From assembly GCA_964509685.1 (NCBI GenBank), contig CAZDYQ010000079.1, forward strand, positions 1 through 14,044: a DNA stretch of 14,044 nt, read 5' to 3'. Shown here piece after piece: positions 12,840 through 14,044 of this stretch. Below the pieces are notes generated by a model. It had not been told where the DNA came from, made no database searches, and saw only the letters and a list, made by a program, of their open reading frames with translations. Every line of letters starts with the position of its first letter. Positions within the stretch are counted from its first letter, which is position 1. The DNA is from JAMLIN01 sp964509685 (GTDB lineage Bacteria; Pseudomonadota; Gammaproteobacteria; Burkholderiales; Burkholderiaceae_E). The position numbers and the translations under genes were made by a program.

Positions 12840-14044
12840 TCAGAACGTCGCGTCGTCCAGCGCCATCGTGCTCTGCCCACCCGCGGCGACGGCCTCGGCA
12901 TGGGCTGCCGCGCGCGGGAGCAGATGCTCGGCGAAGAACTGCGCGGTGACGATCTTGGCCTCGAGGAAGGCCTTGTCCACGTCCGGCCGCCCGAGCAGCT
13001 CCCGGGCCGCCAGCGCTGCCCGGCCCAGTTGCCATGCCGACAGGGAGAGGCCGGCCTGCATCAGGTAGGGAACGCTGCCGCTGTAGGCGGAATGGGCGTC
13101 CGACCTGAAGTGGCCGACGATCGCCTCGATGCTCGCCGCCAGGCCGTCCGCTGCGGTGGCCAGTCGCGCGCCGACGGAAGCGAGCCGCGCGTCGCCGTCC
13201 GCGGCGAGCGCCGCGGCGGTCTCGCGCATCTGCCCGACGAACTCGCGCGCGACCGCGCCGCCGTCGCGTGCCGTCTTGCGGCCGATGAGGTCGTTGGCCT
13301 GGATGGCGGTCGTGCCCTCGTAAATGGGCAGGATGCGGGCATCGCGATAGAACTGCGCCGCACCCGTCTCCTCGATGAAGCCCATGCCGCCATGGACCTG
13401 GATCCCGAGCGACGTGGCCTCGACGGACATCTCCGTGGACCAGCCCTTGACGATGGGCACGAGGAACTCGTACGCGGCGACGGCGCGGCGACGCTCGGCC
13501 TCGTCGGCGGCGTGGTGGGCGACGTCCGACAGGCCGGCGGCATAGTAGGCGAGCGACCGCGCGCCCTCGGTGAGCGCCCGCATCGTCATCAGCATGCGCC
13601 GCACGTCCGGGTGCCGGATGATCGGCACCGGGCCGCTGGAGCCGGCCACGTCGCGGCTCTGCACCCGGTCACGGGCGTGCGCGACCGCATGCTGGTAGGC
13701 CCGCTCGGCGAGCGCCACCCCCTGCATTCCCACCGCGAACCGGGCGGCGTTCATCATGATGAACATGTACTCGAGCCCGCGGTTCTCCTCGCCGACCAGG
13801 TAGCCGACCGCGCCCGGGCCGACCTCGCCCTTGCCGTCCCCGTAGATCAGGACGGCGGTCGGGCTCGCCTTGATCCCGAGCTTGTGCTCGATCGACTGGC
13901 ACCAGACATCGTTGCGCTGCTCCAGCTCGCCGTCGGCCCCGACGAGGAACTTCGGCACGATGAAGAGCGAGATGCCCTTCACCCCTGGTGGCGCGCTCGG
14001 CGTGCGCGCGAGCACCAGGTGGACGATGTTCTCGGCCATGTCGT
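12840..14044 (-). CDS. Acyl-CoA dehydrogenase, DmdC-like (partial, 5' end outside)
   Basis: The C-terminal two thirds (about 400 residues) of a large acyl-CoA dehydrogenase that runs off the right edge; the full family length is about 590-600. These flavoenzymes make the alpha,beta-unsaturated acyl-CoA in beta-oxidation-type pathways. The layout, with an extra C-terminal domain (last 120 or so residues), is that of the 3-methylmercaptopropionyl-CoA dehydrogenase (DmdC) group, but most members have unknown acyl-CoA substrates. Visible motifs are ENIVHLVLAR and VKGISLFIVPKFL (middle beta domain), EHKLGIKASPT, GIQVHGGMGFIEET and RDARILPIYEGTTAIQ, whose Glu is the likely catalytic base. An ATG at 14039 is not the start: the frame continues upstream with a GAC codon and the family has far more sequence before it. 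The stop is TGA at 12842-12840. Confidence 0.93.
   Translation of the reverse strand, partial: DMAENIVHLVLARTPSAPPGVKGISLFIVPKFLVGADGELEQRNDVWCQSIEHKLGIKASPTAVLIYGDGKGEVGPGAVGYLVGEENRGLEYMFIMMNAARFAVGMQGVALAERAYQHAVAHARDRVQSRDVAGSSGPVPIIRHPDVRRMLMTMRALTEGARSLAYYAAGLSDVAHHAADEAERRRAVAAYEFLVPIVKGWSTEMSVEATSLGIQVHGGMGFIEETGAAQFYRDARILPIYEGTTAIQANDLIGRKTARDGGAVAREFVGQMRETAAALAADGDARLASVGARLATAADGLAASIEAIVGHFRSDAHSAYSGSVPYLMQAGLSLSAWQLGRAALAARELLGRPDVDKAFLEAKIVTAQFFAEHLLPRAAAHAEAVAAGGQSTMALDDATF

Noticed and set aside
1..14044. Defence system, phage or mobile island
   Set aside because: No transposase, integrase, toxin-antitoxin, restriction, CRISPR or phage gene. Composition looks even, and most genes are conserved chromosomal neighbours.

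Overview
The window is high-GC (about 70% by eye), densely coded bacterial chromosome with third positions strongly G/C. The run rpsP-rimM-trmD-rplS, followed by a CoA-type Nudix hydrolase and a CobD/CbiB-family membrane protein, and then oppositely oriented rsgA, a pterin carbinolamine dehydratase, an M48 peptidase and orn, is an arrangement I associate with Betaproteobacteria. I cannot place it more precisely from sequence alone. Most of the window is core housekeeping. I see no phage, insertion sequence, CRISPR array, tRNA or rRNA, and no gap of 300 bases without a gene.

Layout. Positions 3-1721 (+) encode a multi-spanning GT39/ArnT-like glycosyltransferase whose 3' end overlaps the convergent orn gene (1690-2295, -). 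From 2332 to 4848 (+) runs a tight cluster: M48 Ste24-type peptidase (only possible start is TTG), pterin-4a-carbinolamine dehydratase and the ribosome-assembly GTPase RsgA, each gene overlapping the next. From 8807 down to 4888 (-) lies the ribosome/tRNA operon rpsP, rimM, trmD, rplS, then the Nudix hydrolase and the CobD/CbiB-like protein. A good promoter precedes rpsP. A second candidate, with a perfect TATAAT overlapping the trmD stop codon, precedes rplS.

Upstream of rpsP on the same strand is a PA0069-type radical SAM protein (10057-8927), possibly with a leaderless transcript. Divergent from it is a three-gene unit on the + strand (10165-12809): an uncharacterised zinc-ribbon/single-TM/Pro-Ala-rich protein with a four-cysteine C-terminus, an orphan NarL-type response regulator and an endonuclease/exonuclease/phosphatase-fold hydrolase. 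The right edge (12840-14044, -) holds the C-terminal two thirds of a DmdC-like acyl-CoA dehydrogenase that runs off the window.

Functional reading. RimM, RsgA, L19, S16 and TrmD all serve ribosome maturation or decoding, and Orn finishes RNA turnover. The least explained part is the 10165-12809 trio, which is my main candidate for undescribed biology. It is a small regulator/hydrolase unit beside an unknown membrane protein, and nothing in it resembles a known defence or mobile system.
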